This document shows, piece after piece, positions 1 to 9,100 of a DNA stretch of 32,815 nucleotides (positions within the stretch are counted from its first letter, which is position 1; every line of letters starts with the position of its first letter). Below the pieces are notes generated by a model. The model saw only the letters and a program-made list of their open reading frames with translations, had not been told where the DNA came from and made no database searches. Origin of the DNA: a virus; IMG/VR virus record IMGVR_UViG_3300021959_000203, positions 1 to 32,815 of that record. One strand, 5' to 3'. Position numbers and translations under genes: made by a program.

Positions 1-2
1 CA

Positions 3-338
3 GTCCCTGTAGGAGTAGGCGGAACAGGTCAAACAGCTACAAATAAATTCTTAAATAGTGATATTGGTATTGCTATGGATGGAACTAATGTAACTATAAC
101 CAAAGCGGGAGATACTAACTCAGCTGTTGCTATTCCATCCACACTCAAAAATTCAAGTGTAACATTATCAGCTTCAGGTGTACTATCGGGAGGAGGAAGT
201 TCAGCACAGATAAATGTAGGAAGCATAGCAAACTCACCATTTGATACATCAGGAAATGTAGACACAGGGGAAACAATAACAGTTGGTTCCAAATTTACAA
301 TAGATAGAAATAACGAAAGGATATTAATAGAAGACTAA
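3..338 (+). CDS. Tail fibre-like protein, C-terminal part (5' end outside window)
   Basis: The frame is open from the first bases of the window, so the ATG at 75 is probably internal and the gene starts upstream. The visible 111 residues include a GVGGTGQTA stretch, a motif common in phage tail fibre proteins where trimeric shaft segments meet, followed by Ser/Thr/Gly-rich sequence with a beta-like pattern and a short charged end (DRNNERILIED). The stop overlaps the next ATG by one base (TAATG), which suggests translational coupling to the following tail gene. The role as a virion appendage is inferred from the motif and the neighbours; the adhesion target cannot be seen. Confidence 0.6.
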   Translation, partial: VPVGVGGTGQTATNKFLNSDIGIAMDGTNVTITKAGDTNSAVAIPSTLKNSSVTLSASGVLSGGGSSAQINVGSIANSPFDTSGNVDTGETITVGSKFTIDRNNERILIED

Positions 339-1639
339 TGGGAAACAATACAATATTAGGTAAATTAAGAACTCAACATACTGTTACTGCAAAAGGAAAT
401 AGTAATGGCACTAGTGCATATTTAAATGTAACTAACCCAGAAAGTATACTTGTCGGTAGCAGTATGAGTATAGATGGAGTAAACCAAGTAAATCATACAG
501 GCCACTATGGTGGTGGAGTTTATGGACTATACTATACAGTTAGAGGTAAACATGACACAAGTTCAGGGACTAGTTATGATGTAAGATTAAATTACACAAT
601 TGCAAATAGTTTTTTAGCAGTAGGAGATACTGTATATTTTGATTACGATACTTATGGCTTAAAAATAGCAAAGAAAAATGCTGATGTTACAACTGCAGGG
701 CCAAAAGATACTATATTTGATAGTAGAATAAGAAGAAGAGGTGTAGTATATGGAACAGGTTTTCAATCTTCTTTAGGTTCATCAGGAATTGATTTCAAAG
801 GCAGCAAAGATACTTTAGGGTATATTCCTTTAGTTGTTTCTTCAGAAGCAAACGAAGGTGACTTTGAATATGACGGAGACGGTGATGAGGAAGATGCTTT
901 TTACACAAGTCTGAGAAATTCACTAGAATTTACTGAAACACATATTTATCCTGCAGAGGAAGGTGACAATAGTTATGATGGAGATATACATCCCACAGTC
1001 AGAACAAGAACAACAGGTAATGCTGTTACAGATTTAAGTTTTAAAGTATTAAGAATACCCTGTGCATATGGATATATGACAGATACTTATTTTGCAAATC
1101 CTCAAACTACAACAGATACAAGCAGAGGATTAGTTGGGGGCGGAAGAGAAATAAAAGACAAGAAAAGAGTACTGCAAGGCAAGCTAACAAATTCAACAGC
1201 AGGATATAGTAGTAAAGGTGGATTATTTGTATCTAGAGCAGGTACAGATATTGATAGTTGTGGACTAGATGATATTTTGTTAACTGTAGATGATGGAAAA
1301 GGAGCTACAGGGTATAGAGGAGAGGAGCAAAAATTTGCACTCAACTATGATGCAGTTATAGCAGGTACAGCACTTCCTTCTACAAGTATAACAACAAGTG
1401 TTAATACTTCTACTACTCAAACTTTTACATTAAGTATGTTTAATCCATATACATTCAGCCCTATTGCTTTTTCAGGAATAACAACAAGTGCAGCTTCTAG
1501 TTCAGAAGTAACAACTAGTGTAAGTAATCTAGCAGGACTTACTTCCAATATTACGTATACACTAAGTGCAAGTTCAGGAAGTTTTGATTTATTTGCTTCC
1601 GCAGAAAAACAGAACTTTACAACATTGAGTTTATTTTAA
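338..1639 (+). CDS. Putative tail/appendage protein, 433 aa, unrecognised family
   Basis: I do not recognise a family. The protein begins MGNNTILGK, and the next gene product begins MGRVVLGK, so the two may share an N-terminal attachment segment. The middle carries an acidic patch (DGDGDEED near residue 185) and only two cysteines. The last 90 residues are very rich in Ser and Thr with alternating hydrophobics (TSITTSVNTSTTQTF), which looks like a beta-rich stalk. There is no signal peptide or membrane segment. It is coupled by a TAATG overlap to the fibre fragment before it and lies one base before the next gene. A structural role is inferred from position and composition only. Confidence 0.55.
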   Translation: MGNNTILGKLRTQHTVTAKGNSNGTSAYLNVTNPESILVGSSMSIDGVNQVNHTGHYGGGVYGLYYTVRGKHDTSSGTSYDVRLNYTIANSFLAVGDTVYFDYDTYGLKIAKKNADVTTAGPKDTIFDSRIRRRGVVYGTGFQSSLGSSGIDFKGSKDTLGYIPLVVSSEANEGDFEYDGDGDEEDAFYTSLRNSLEFTETHIYPAEEGDNSYDGDIHPTVRTRTTGNAVTDLSFKVLRIPCAYGYMTDTYFANPQTTTDTSRGLVGGGREIKDKKRVLQGKLTNSTAGYSSKGGLFVSRAGTDIDSCGLDDILLTVDDGKGATGYRGEEQKFALNYDAVIAGTALPSTSITTSVNTSTTQTFTLSMFNPYTFSPIAFSGITTSAASSSEVTTSVSNLAGLTSNITYTLSASSGSFDLFASAEKQNFTTLSLF

Positions 1640-1640
1640 G

Positions 1641-2570
1641 ATGGGAAGAGTAGTATTAGGAAAAAGGTCACAACCAACAACTGTTAGTGATGGAACAACA
1701 ACTGTAAATGTCACACGAGTAGAGTATGATTACATAGATGCAGGTGGATTCTATATAGTAAAAGCTATATTAAGTTTACAATCAACAGCAAGTTTTAGTG
1801 GAAATGTAACTGTAACTATGCCAGATGGAACTACTTATGTAGAAGATGATTATACATATCAAGCAACTGGTAACTATCAACCTTACTACGGTAGTAGTGC
1901 TCAACCTCCGGGAGGAGTAAATGGGCCTATGATTAGGTTAAATGACTATGGACAAACGCAGTTTAATAGTACCCCTATAGTAATAGGAAGTCCTACTTTA
2001 TCTCGGGGAACTTTTGTTTCAGGTATAAATACAGGAAGTGGTGCGGGAACTAATGCAAGTCCTTACGCTTCAGCAAATGTAGTAGCAACGAATGCTCAAG
2101 GTCAATTAGAAGCTACTTCTTTTGATGGAGGAGCACACATAGGGGGAGGTTTACAATCTTACTCTTGGCATCAAGGCACTTTAAGTATAACAGGAGGAAG
2201 TGCTACTACAGATGTAGCTACTACTATAAATCACGAATGGGGTACTAATTCTGGAGCAGCTACAGCAGCAAGACCTGCTTATGCATTACGTTGGTCCCAT
2301 TCTACAGATATAACTAGCGGAGTCGCTACTAGATGTTTTCCACCTATGGAAGTTTATAGCGATGGAGAAATATATGAAGAAGAGGAAGGCGAAGAAGAGT
2401 TAATAGCAGAATGGAATGATGGATTTCATATATATGGAGAGCATATAGACAAAGACAATATAAAAGTAGAACTTGAAGCTTACGATATAGACGGAGGTAG
2501 AGCAACTACAATATATTGGGCATTAATAATATTTTTTGAAGAAGATTATACAGGAGGAAAAAGTATATGA
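1641..2570 (+). CDS. Putative tail/appendage protein, 309 aa, unrecognised family
   Basis: No family was recognised. The N-terminus (MGRVVLGKRSQ) resembles that of the upstream protein. Residues 10-75 alternate like a beta-sandwich, the middle is Gly/Ser/Ala/Thr-rich, and near residue 240 there is a strongly acidic run (YEEEEGEEEL). The end is hydrophobic and aromatic (TIYWALIIFFEEDY), possibly a packed beta-strand at an interface rather than a membrane helix. The ATG follows the previous stop after one base, and the gene's own end overlaps the next ATG by four bases (ATGA), so it is probably translated with its neighbours. A virion role is inferred from context. Confidence 0.55.
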   Translation: MGRVVLGKRSQPTTVSDGTTTVNVTRVEYDYIDAGGFYIVKAILSLQSTASFSGNVTVTMPDGTTYVEDDYTYQATGNYQPYYGSSAQPPGGVNGPMIRLNDYGQTQFNSTPIVIGSPTLSRGTFVSGINTGSGAGTNASPYASANVVATNAQGQLEATSFDGGAHIGGGLQSYSWHQGTLSITGGSATTDVATTINHEWGTNSGAATAARPAYALRWSHSTDITSGVATRCFPPMEVYSDGEIYEEEEGEEELIAEWNDGFHIYGEHIDKDNIKVELEAYDIDGGRATTIYWALIIFFEEDYTGGKSI

Positions 2571-2983
2571 TATGGAACATATTTTATCAATCAGATAAAC
2601 AAATAGCGTGGACTTCGACAGGAGGAGTAAACGAGGATATAATAGCAGGAGAACTTGAGAGAGGCTTTAGTCATATAGCTGTAGAACAAGACGACCATAT
2701 AGACGCAAGTACTAATATGGTAAATTCTACAGAAGATGGTATAGTAGCAAAGAGTACATTTGACCCTACATTTAACACTACCACTCCTGCATTAGAAGGA
2801 ACTGTAAGCATTACAGGATTAGTTGTAGGAACAAAAGTATACATAGATAATGTACTAAAAGCAACTATGACTGATACTACATTAAATTTAACTTTTAACG
2901 ACCCAGGCACTTTTATGTTAAAATTACAAAAGTTTGATTATCTAGACTATACTAAAAAGATAACAACAGCGAGACAATCATGA
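2567..2983 (+). CDS. Small structural protein with C-terminal beta-sandwich-like domain, 138 aa
   Basis: The first 65 residues (MIWNIFYQSDKQIAWTSTGG) are aromatic and polar. The second half, from about residue 78, reads like a small immunoglobulin-like or PEGA-like beta domain: a GTVSITGL strand, VYIDNVLKATMTD, and a PGTFMLKL-then-tyrosine ending. Such domains are common in phage baseplate and fibre-linked proteins, and this one probably acts as a connector. It is joined by ATGA overlaps at both ends (with the 309-residue gene before it and the 62-residue gene after it). The exact family was not identified, so the structural role is inferred. Confidence 0.5.
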   Translation: MIWNIFYQSDKQIAWTSTGGVNEDIIAGELERGFSHIAVEQDDHIDASTNMVNSTEDGIVAKSTFDPTFNTTTPALEGTVSITGLVVGTKVYIDNVLKATMTDTTLNLTFNDPGTFMLKLQKFDYLDYTKKITTARQS

Positions 2984-3168
2984 CAGATATAACAATTACA
3001 ACAACAGAAAACTCTACTGATAAAAGAGCAAAGTATTATTCTATGCTTAATGAACAACTAGATAAATTATATCACGATATTGATTCTGGAAAGTTTGGTG
3101 ATACAGCAAAAACTGGACAATTTTATTTAGCTAGGAAAGCAGTTAAAGACAAATTCCCGAACTCGTAG
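2980..3168 (+). CDS. Short conserved phage protein, 62 aa
   Basis: This small polar protein has a Thr-rich start and a charged helical remainder (residues 15-45, LNEQLDKLYHDIDSGKFG), ending in a KAVKDKFPNS motif. Short proteins with a helical core and a similar VKDK-P ending occur among the tail genes of marine tailed phages. Their role is unknown to me; a small virion or assembly protein is plausible. It is the last gene before the promoter at 3198, so it closes the first tail gene cluster. It starts inside an ATGA overlap with the preceding gene. No transmembrane segment or enzyme motif is visible. Confidence 0.55.
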   Translation: MTDITITTTENSTDKRAKYYSMLNEQLDKLYHDIDSGKFGDTAKTGQFYLARKAVKDKFPNS

Positions 3169-3196
3169 GTCAAGCATATACCCCTCAAAAATAGTT

Positions 3197-3213
3197 CTTG
3201 ACACCACCTCAAG
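3197..3213. promoter_or_regulatory. Small inverted repeat over the -35, possible operator
   Basis: CTTGA (3197-3201) and TCAAG (3209-3213) form a perfect five-base inverted repeat with a seven-base centre, covering the -35 element and the upstream half of the spacer. A repressor bound here could block polymerase. The arms are short and partly dictated by the TTGACA consensus, so chance is a real alternative. The promoter at 26833 has a different arrangement (CTTG-ACA-CAAG) at the same place. Confidence 0.25.
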
Positions 3214-3226
3214 TTTTTGATATAAT
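3198..3226 (+). promoter_or_regulatory. Consensus sigma-70 promoter with extended -10
   Basis: The -35 is TTGACA (3198-3203), the spacer is exactly 17 bases, and the -10 is TATAAT (3221-3226) preceded by TGA, giving an extended TGnTATAAT. Transcription should start near 3233, leaving a leader of only about 14 bases that holds the ribosome site TAGGAG (3235-3240) before the ATG at 3247. It is the only + strand promoter of this quality seen in an intergenic space and should drive the downstream fibre genes. The block AAAATAGTTCTTGACAC also occurs in the promoter at 26833-26861. Confidence 0.9.
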
Positions 3227-3246
3227 TTAGCATATAGGAGTACAAT

Positions 3247-3588
3247 ATGGCAGCAGGAAAATATGATATAGTTATTGACCAGGGAGCGGATTTCGCCCTT
3301 GAAATTGCACTTGCAGAAGATGGAAGTCCAATAGTTTTAACTAGCAATCACGTAGCAACAGCACAGTTGCGACCTACCCCCACATCAAGCACTCTTACAG
3401 CAACATTTACATGTACTATTACTAGCGGATCCCAAGGCAAATTAAATATGGCTATGGGGCATGCCGTTACAAGTAACGTAGCTGCAGGTAAATACTATTA
3501 TGATTTAGAATTGCAAAATACATCAGCAGATAGTATTACAAGAATAATCGAGGGGGTAGCAAGAGTTACTCCAAATGTAACAAGATAA
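3247..3588 (+). CDS. Conserved phage structural protein, 113 aa
   Basis: The pattern is characteristic of a conserved small structural protein of marine tailed phages: KYDIVIDQGADFALEI at the start, a central series of Thr-rich strands, then GKYYYDLELQN and a final RIIEGVARVTPNVTR. It is predicted to be all-beta and probably belongs to the baseplate or fibre attachment region, as it commonly precedes fibre genes. This is the first gene after the consensus promoter, with a TAGGAG ribosome site six bases before the ATG. Its stop overlaps the next ATG by one base (TAATG). Family membership is from pattern memory, and the precise position in the virion is unknown. Confidence 0.7.
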   Translation: MAAGKYDIVIDQGADFALEIALAEDGSPIVLTSNHVATAQLRPTPTSSTLTATFTCTITSGSQGKLNMAMGHAVTSNVAAGKYYYDLELQNTSADSITRIIEGVARVTPNVTR

Positions 3589-3968
3589 TGGCAACAACAG
3601 TAACTATAACTCCTAAAACTAGCGCTATAACTGCCACCTCTAATACTACCACCCTTACTATTTCTTCAGCAGTAGCCGCAGCACTCAGTGATGCGTCGGG
3701 GATAACTCTTTCCTCACCGTCAGGTACTCTTGTAGGCACAAACAATGTCGAAGATGCACTAAATTTTTTAGCAGACCAATTTCATGTTGCTACAACGGCT
3801 CCATCAGCAGACCTTGCAAACTTAGCTGAAGGAGATTTATTTTATGACACTGATGATAATCAGTTAAAGATCTACCGAGAAATAACAAGTGGAAACTTTG
3901 AATTTGTCCCTATAATGATAGGTAACAATTCAGCGGACTCAGACACGGTAGACGCAGGGAGCTTTTAA
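3588..3968 (+). CDS. Tail fibre-associated protein, 126 aa
   Basis: The first 50 residues are Thr/Ser-rich with a beta pattern. They are followed by GTNNVEDALNFLADQF and then EGDLFYDTDDNQLKIYRE. Both are recurrent segments of phage fibre proteins: a VEDAL-L-D helix and a 'G-L-YDTD-N-L-I' strand pair like those in N-terminal fibre domains. The protein probably joins a fibre to the tail or forms a short fibre itself. It starts in a TAATG overlap with the upstream structural gene, and 20 bases separate it from the next fibre gene, which has a weak TAGGAAA ribosome site. No enzymatic motif is visible. Confidence 0.6.
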   Translation: MATTVTITPKTSAITATSNTTTLTISSAVAAALSDASGITLSSPSGTLVGTNNVEDALNFLADQFHVATTAPSADLANLAEGDLFYDTDDNQLKIYREITSGNFEFVPIMIGNNSADSDTVDAGSF

Positions 3969-3988
3969 TAGCTCGATAGGAAATAATC

Positions 3989-5614
3989 ATGGCACAAACC
4001 ATTAAAATCAAAAGAAGTAGCTCCTCCGCTGCTCCTACCTCATTAGGTGCTGGTGAATTAGCATATTCTTCTAATTCGCAAAAGCTATTTGTAGGCTCAC
4101 CGGCAGTCGGTAACGCAGTAACAACAATCGGAGGAGATTTGTATGTTGCAATGCTTGACCATTCAGCAGGTACTTTAACAGCTAGTTCAGCTATATTAGT
4201 AGGCTCAGACAGTAAGATTGATCAGTTAAAAACTGGTTCTACTGTAATCACAGGTGCTAATAATACTATTGCTACTACCTCAGCTACTTTTGAATTAAAA
4301 ACAGTAACAAGCGGAAACTTAACAATAAATTCTGCGGCAGATTTAATTCTAAAACATGGCGGTACTCTAAATCTAGCAACTCAAGCCAACTCAATAACAA
4401 TTTTAGATGATAACGCAGCAGCGTTAGATATCAATGAAGGCGGAACATCTTACATTAAATTAGTAACTACTAACGGTGGTGAAAAGATACAATTTGGTAA
4501 AAATGTAGATTTAAATGGTACTTTAGATGTATCAGGTTCTGCTACTGTTAACTCTTTAAGTTCTAATACTTCAATAGCCGCAACAGGTAATCTAACAGTT
4601 AATACTAACAAGTTCTCTGTAGTAGGTGGAACTGGTAATACAATTATAGCAGGAACACTCAACGGTCAAGGCAATGTAGACTTTGATTCCAATTTAAACG
4701 TAGATGGAAACACAACTTTAAATGGAAACGTTACTTTAGGTAACGCAGGTGGAGACACTATAACAGTTACGGGTACTTCAACATTTACAGAATCAGCAGA
4801 CTTTGATGGAGGCTTAACAATAGCTGGGTCACAGACTGTAGACGCAGGTGGAAACAAAATCCTAAACGTAGGAACTCCTGTAAGCACAACAGATGCAGCA
4901 AATAAAGGATATGTAGATGCAGTAAAACAAGCACTAGATATTAAAGATTCAGTAAGAGCAACAACAACAGCTAATTTAGCAGCAGCTTACAACAACGGTA
5001 CAAACGGTGTAGGAGCTACTTTAACAGGAGACTCTAATGGAGCAATAGCTGTAGATGGCGTATCACCTACAACTGGCGATAGAATACTTGTTAAAAATCA
5101 GACTGCAACAGCACAAAATGGTATTTATACAGTAACTACAGTAGGTAGTGGATCAGCAGTTTTTGTACTAACAAGAGCAACAGATAACGATTCATCAGCA
5201 CGTATGACAGGTGGTTGTTTTACTTTCATCGAAGAAGGGTCAGTAAATGCAGATGCAGGATTTGTACTATCAAACGTAACAGGTTCAGCAACACTAGGTA
5301 CAACTGGTTTAGGATTTACACAGTTCTCAGGAGCTGGTAGTGTTACTGCAGGAGACGGTCTTGGAAAATCAGGAAACACACTATCCGTAAATGTTGATGA
5401 TACTACAATTGAAATAGCTTCAGATACTTTAAGATTAAAAGGAGTAAGCGCATTACCAGAAGGAGTACTATTATATGGTGCTAATACAGGTGGTTCATTC
5501 GCTTCTTTATCAATAGGAACATACGACTCAACAAATGCAGTAGGACAAATTCTACAAGTTGGGGCAAACGGAACAATAGCGTGGTCTAATAGCATAGACG
5601 GGGGCACATTCTAA
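3989..5614 (+). CDS. Tail fibre protein, 541 aa
   Basis: The N-terminal 40 residues (IKIKRSSSS, GAGELAYS, KLFVG) match the small domain that opens the phage major tropism determinant and many marine fibre proteins. Residues 60-300 are Gly/Asn/Thr-rich shaft-like repeats (NGTLDVSGSATVNS, NLNVDGNTTLNGN) typical of trimeric beta-fibres. From about residue 300 there is DAANKGYVDAVKQALDIKDS, then TGDRILVKNQ and NGIYTVT, a well-known fibre domain, and the end (GQILQVGANGTIAWS) is also fibre-like. The role is most likely receptor recognition or shaft formation. It lies in the run from the promoter at 3198. The receptor cannot be told from sequence. Confidence 0.85.
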   Translation: MAQTIKIKRSSSSAAPTSLGAGELAYSSNSQKLFVGSPAVGNAVTTIGGDLYVAMLDHSAGTLTASSAILVGSDSKIDQLKTGSTVITGANNTIATTSATFELKTVTSGNLTINSAADLILKHGGTLNLATQANSITILDDNAAALDINEGGTSYIKLVTTNGGEKIQFGKNVDLNGTLDVSGSATVNSLSSNTSIAATGNLTVNTNKFSVVGGTGNTIIAGTLNGQGNVDFDSNLNVDGNTTLNGNVTLGNAGGDTITVTGTSTFTESADFDGGLTIAGSQTVDAGGNKILNVGTPVSTTDAANKGYVDAVKQALDIKDSVRATTTANLAAAYNNGTNGVGATLTGDSNGAIAVDGVSPTTGDRILVKNQTATAQNGIYTVTTVGSGSAVFVLTRATDNDSSARMTGGCFTFIEEGSVNADAGFVLSNVTGSATLGTTGLGFTQFSGAGSVTAGDGLGKSGNTLSVNVDDTTIEIASDTLRLKGVSALPEGVLLYGANTGGSFASLSIGTYDSTNAVGQILQVGANGTIAWSNSIDGGTF

Positions 5615-5616
5615 GA

Positions 5617-5826
5617 ATGGCTCAAGTTATTAAACCAAAAAGGTCAGAGACAACAAACTCAGTGCCACAGACAAATGATTTACAAACTCATGAAATCGCT
5701 ATGAATGTGGCTGACCAAAGAATTTATACAAAGAAAGCAGATGGCACAGTAGTAATACTAGCCAGTCATGTAGAAGGAGCGTTAACAGCAGACGACCTCG
5801 TAGCTTTCTCAATAGCATTAGGATAA
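5617..5826 (+). CDS. Short fibre N-terminal-domain protein, 69 aa
   Basis: The sequence MAQVIKPKRSETT, HEIAMNVADQRIYTKKADG, VVILA is a stand-alone copy of the same N-terminal domain that opens the preceding 541-residue fibre. It has the strand pair that in larger fibres reads 'GEIAVNTADKKIY'. The remaining 20 residues are a short polar helix. It may be a connector, or the separated anchor of a fibre whose distal part is encoded elsewhere. It begins two bases after the preceding stop and ends four bases before the next gene. It is not obviously a broken gene, because the following proteins have their own starts. Confidence 0.6.
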   Translation: MAQVIKPKRSETTNSVPQTNDLQTHEIAMNVADQRIYTKKADGTVVILASHVEGALTADDLVAFSIALG

Positions 5827-5830
5827 TATT

Positions 5831-6163
5831 ATGGCATCAGCATTTAAAACAGAAACAGCAGTAGATATAGGCACAGGATTAACCTCTGTGTATACCTGTC
5901 CAAATAGCACAACAACAACACTTATAGGATTATATATTTGCAATGTTGCAGGAGCAGACATTACAGCAACTGTTCAATTGTTTAATGCAAGTGCCAATCA
6001 TCACGCCTCAATAGTAAATGGAGTAGAAATACCTGCGGGTTCAACACTAGCTCCAATAGGTGGTGATGCAAAAGTCGTTTTAGAAGCAGGTGACATTATA
6101 AAGTGTCTATCAAACACGACAAGTTCAATAGACATAGTTCTATCGTATTTGGAGCAAACATAA
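5831..6163 (+). CDS. Small beta-sandwich virion protein, 110 aa
   Basis: An all-beta pattern runs through the protein: SVYTCPNSTTTTLIGLYICN, ADITATVQLFNAS, an IPAGSTLAPIGGDAKVVLEAGDIIKC segment and IDIVLSYLE. This type of small protein, with a 'nontrivial leader, IPAGSTL, LEAGD-I' layout, is widespread among marine phage tail genes and probably forms a jelly-roll-like appendage domain. No catalytic residues are evident. It sits between two fibre genes with spacings of four bases and one base, inside the transcript from the promoter at 3198. Confidence 0.6.
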   Translation: MASAFKTETAVDIGTGLTSVYTCPNSTTTTLIGLYICNVAGADITATVQLFNASANHHASIVNGVEIPAGSTLAPIGGDAKVVLEAGDIIKCLSNTTSSIDIVLSYLEQT

Positions 6164-6164
6164 A

Positions 6165-9100
6165 ATGCCGTTAATAGGTAAATTTTTAGTACAACAAGAC
6201 TCAATAGGTAATAATAGTGTAGTTGCAAGTAAGATTGCTGCAAATGCTATTACAGCATCTGAGTTAGCTTTAAATTCTGTAACATCTGCAGAATTAGCAA
6301 CAAACTCTGTTGGAGCTGCAGAACTACAGTCAACTGCTGTAACTTCAGTAGCAGATAACTCTGTAACAGCTTCAGGCTTAGCTGCAAACTCAGTAGATAG
6401 TTCAGAAATTGTAACAGGTAGCATAGACACTATACATTTAGGAACAGGACAAGTTACAACAGCGAAGATAGCTGGAAATGCAATAACCTCAAATGAGATA
6501 GCACAAAATTCAATCGATTCAAGCGAAATTGCCACTGGTAGTATCGACACAATTCACATTTCGGCAAATGCAGTTACAACTGCAAAAATTGCTGGCAACA
6601 ACGTTACTGCTCATCATATTGCTGATGGGAGTATCACTAGCACTCAACTTGGAGCAAACAGTGTCGACAGCGCAGAATTAATTACTGGCTCGATCGATAC
6701 GATACATCTAGGAGGTTTACAGGTTACTACTGCAAAGATCGCTGCAGGAGCTGTCACAACTGCTAAACTCGGAGATAATTCTGTCACTTCAGCAAAAATA
6801 GTCAATGGAACAATCGCGACAGCAGACATTGCAGACCTTGCTATAACAAGTGGTAAGATAGCTGCAAACACAATTTTAACAGCAAACATTGCTGACAACA
6901 ATATAAACGGAACAAAAATAGCTACGGACAGTATAGTTGCAAGACATATAGCAGCTAACTCAGTAGATAGTGCAGAATTAGTCACTGGTAGTATAGATAC
7001 TATACACTTAGCAGATGACGCAGTTACTGGTGCTAAAATAGCAGGATTAACAGTTACTGGCCCAAACATTGCAAATAACGCAATAAATGCTAACAAGATT
7101 GGTACAGATGTTATCGATGCATCACACATAGCAGCTGGTGTAGTAGGTTCTTCAGAACTTGCCGCAAATTCAGTAGATTCATCAGAATTAGTAACTGGTA
7201 GTATAGATACTATACATATTGGAGCATTACAAGTAACAACAGCTAAAATAGCTGATAACAATGTTACTTCAGGAAAAATAGTAAGCGATGCTATTGTAGC
7301 AAGACATATTGCAGCTAATGCAATTAATAGTGTTGACTTTATTACAGACGGTTTAATTAACACTGCACAATTAGCAGGTAATTCAGTAGCAACTGCAAAA
7401 ATACAAGACAACGCAATAGATGCAACAAAAATAGCAGCGAATAGTGTAAGTGCAAGTGAATTAAAATCAGATGCACTAGGCGGACAAACCTTCTCAGGTA
7501 ACGTTGTGTTATCTGGAAACTTAACTGTATCAGGAACAACAACTACAGTATCTTCTACAACAATCAATGTAGCAGACCCACTTCTTGCACTAGCGACAAC
7601 AAATAGTTCAGCAGATACAGTTGACATAGGTTTTTATGGATTGTATGATGTAGGCGGAACAGATAAGTATACAGGTTTATTCAGAGATGCTGGAGATTCA
7701 GGTAAATGGAAAATATTTAAAGATTTACAGACTGTACCAACCACAGTAGTAAACACAGAAGGCACAGGCTATGCAACAGGAACACTTGTAGCAAACGTAG
7801 AAGGAAATGTTACAGGTAACTTAACAGGAACAGCAAGTGCAATAGCAAACAATACTGTAAATGCAAGTAAGATTGTAGCAGGAAGTATAACAACAGCTGA
7901 GATAGCAGCGAACACAATCTTAACAGCAAACATTGCAGATAACAATATAAATGGCACTAAGATTATAACTAATGCAATTGTAGGTAGACACATAACTGCA
8001 AATGCAGTAAATACTAGTGAGATAGCAACAGGAGCTGTAGCAGCCTTACAAATAGCAGGTGATGCAGTAGATGGAACAAAAATTGCAGATGATTCTATAG
8101 ATTCAGAACATTATGCAGATGGCAGTATTGATACAGCACATATTGGAAACGGACAAGTAACAGAAGGCAAATTAGCAGCAAACTCTGTAAACTCATCAAA
8201 AATAGTAAATGGCTCTATTGTAAACGCAGATTTAGCGAATAACTCTATAAGTGCTACTAAAATAGCAACTGGAGCAGTAGGTTCGTCAGAACTAGCTGCA
8301 AACTCAGTAGATTCAAGTGAATTAGTATCAGGTAGTATTGATGGAATACATTTAGCTGTAAACTCTGTTTCCTCTAGTAAAATAGCTGGTAATGCTGTCG
8401 GAACAAGCGAAATAGCACTTAACTCGGTCACAGCTGGCATAATTCAAAACGGTATTGTAGGAACAGATGAACTAGCTGATAACTGTGTAACAGCAGCTAA
8501 AATAGCAGATGGCTCTATTACTAGCACACAAATAGGCACTAATCAAGTAACTTCAAGCGAACTAGCAGGCAACTCTGTAGATAGTGCGGAGATAGTAAGC
8601 AGTAGTGTAGATACTATTCATATCACTAACTTAAATGTAACAAATGCTAAAATAGCAAACAATGCAATAACAAGTTCTAAAATAGCCGCTAACAATGTAG
8701 GTTCAAGTGAAATAGCAGCAAACGCTGTTGGATCAAGTGAGATTGCAAATAATTCTGTAACAACAACACAATTATCAAGTGCAGCACTTGGTGGTAAAAC
8801 AATGACAGGAAGTATTACATTTGGAGGAGATTTAGGGTTTGGTGGAAGCACATCTAATAAAGTAAATGTAGCAGGTAGCATAGGTATTCAAGACACTAAT
8901 CCACCACAAAAACTTCATATAGACGAAGTAGCTGGTATGGATGTAGGTTCAGGAACTTCTTCAGCAACAGCACAATTTACACTAGACACTTTTGCAGCAG
9001 CTACATTTAGAACTGCTAAGTACTTAGTACAAGTACATAATACAACAGACACAGATTTTCAAGCAATAGAAATTTTATTATTCCATGATGGCTCAGATGT

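Noticed and set aside
2025-2032. TATAAATA, like a T4 late promoter
   Set aside because: It is inside the 309-residue gene, no gene starts after it, and no T4-type late sigma factor is visible; one eight-base match is expected in AT-rich DNA.
5617-5826. Pseudogene or truncated fibre
   Set aside because: The 69-residue frame has its own start and stop with tight spacing to both neighbours, and the following protein is not its continuation in another frame.
6644-7627. 327-codon minus-strand frame across the decapeptide repeats
   Set aside because: It is a shadow of the repeat codons; low-complexity Val/Ala/Ser sequence with no ribosome site, in a + strand operon.
7621-7649. TTGACA, 17 bases, TATGAT on the + strand inside the 1028-residue gene
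   Set aside because: It lies in the conserved fibre domain (VDIGFYGLYDVGG), lacks the extended TGn and the phage-specific upstream block, and no start codon with a ribosome site follows. Chance from coding constraint is more likely, although it is close to consensus.
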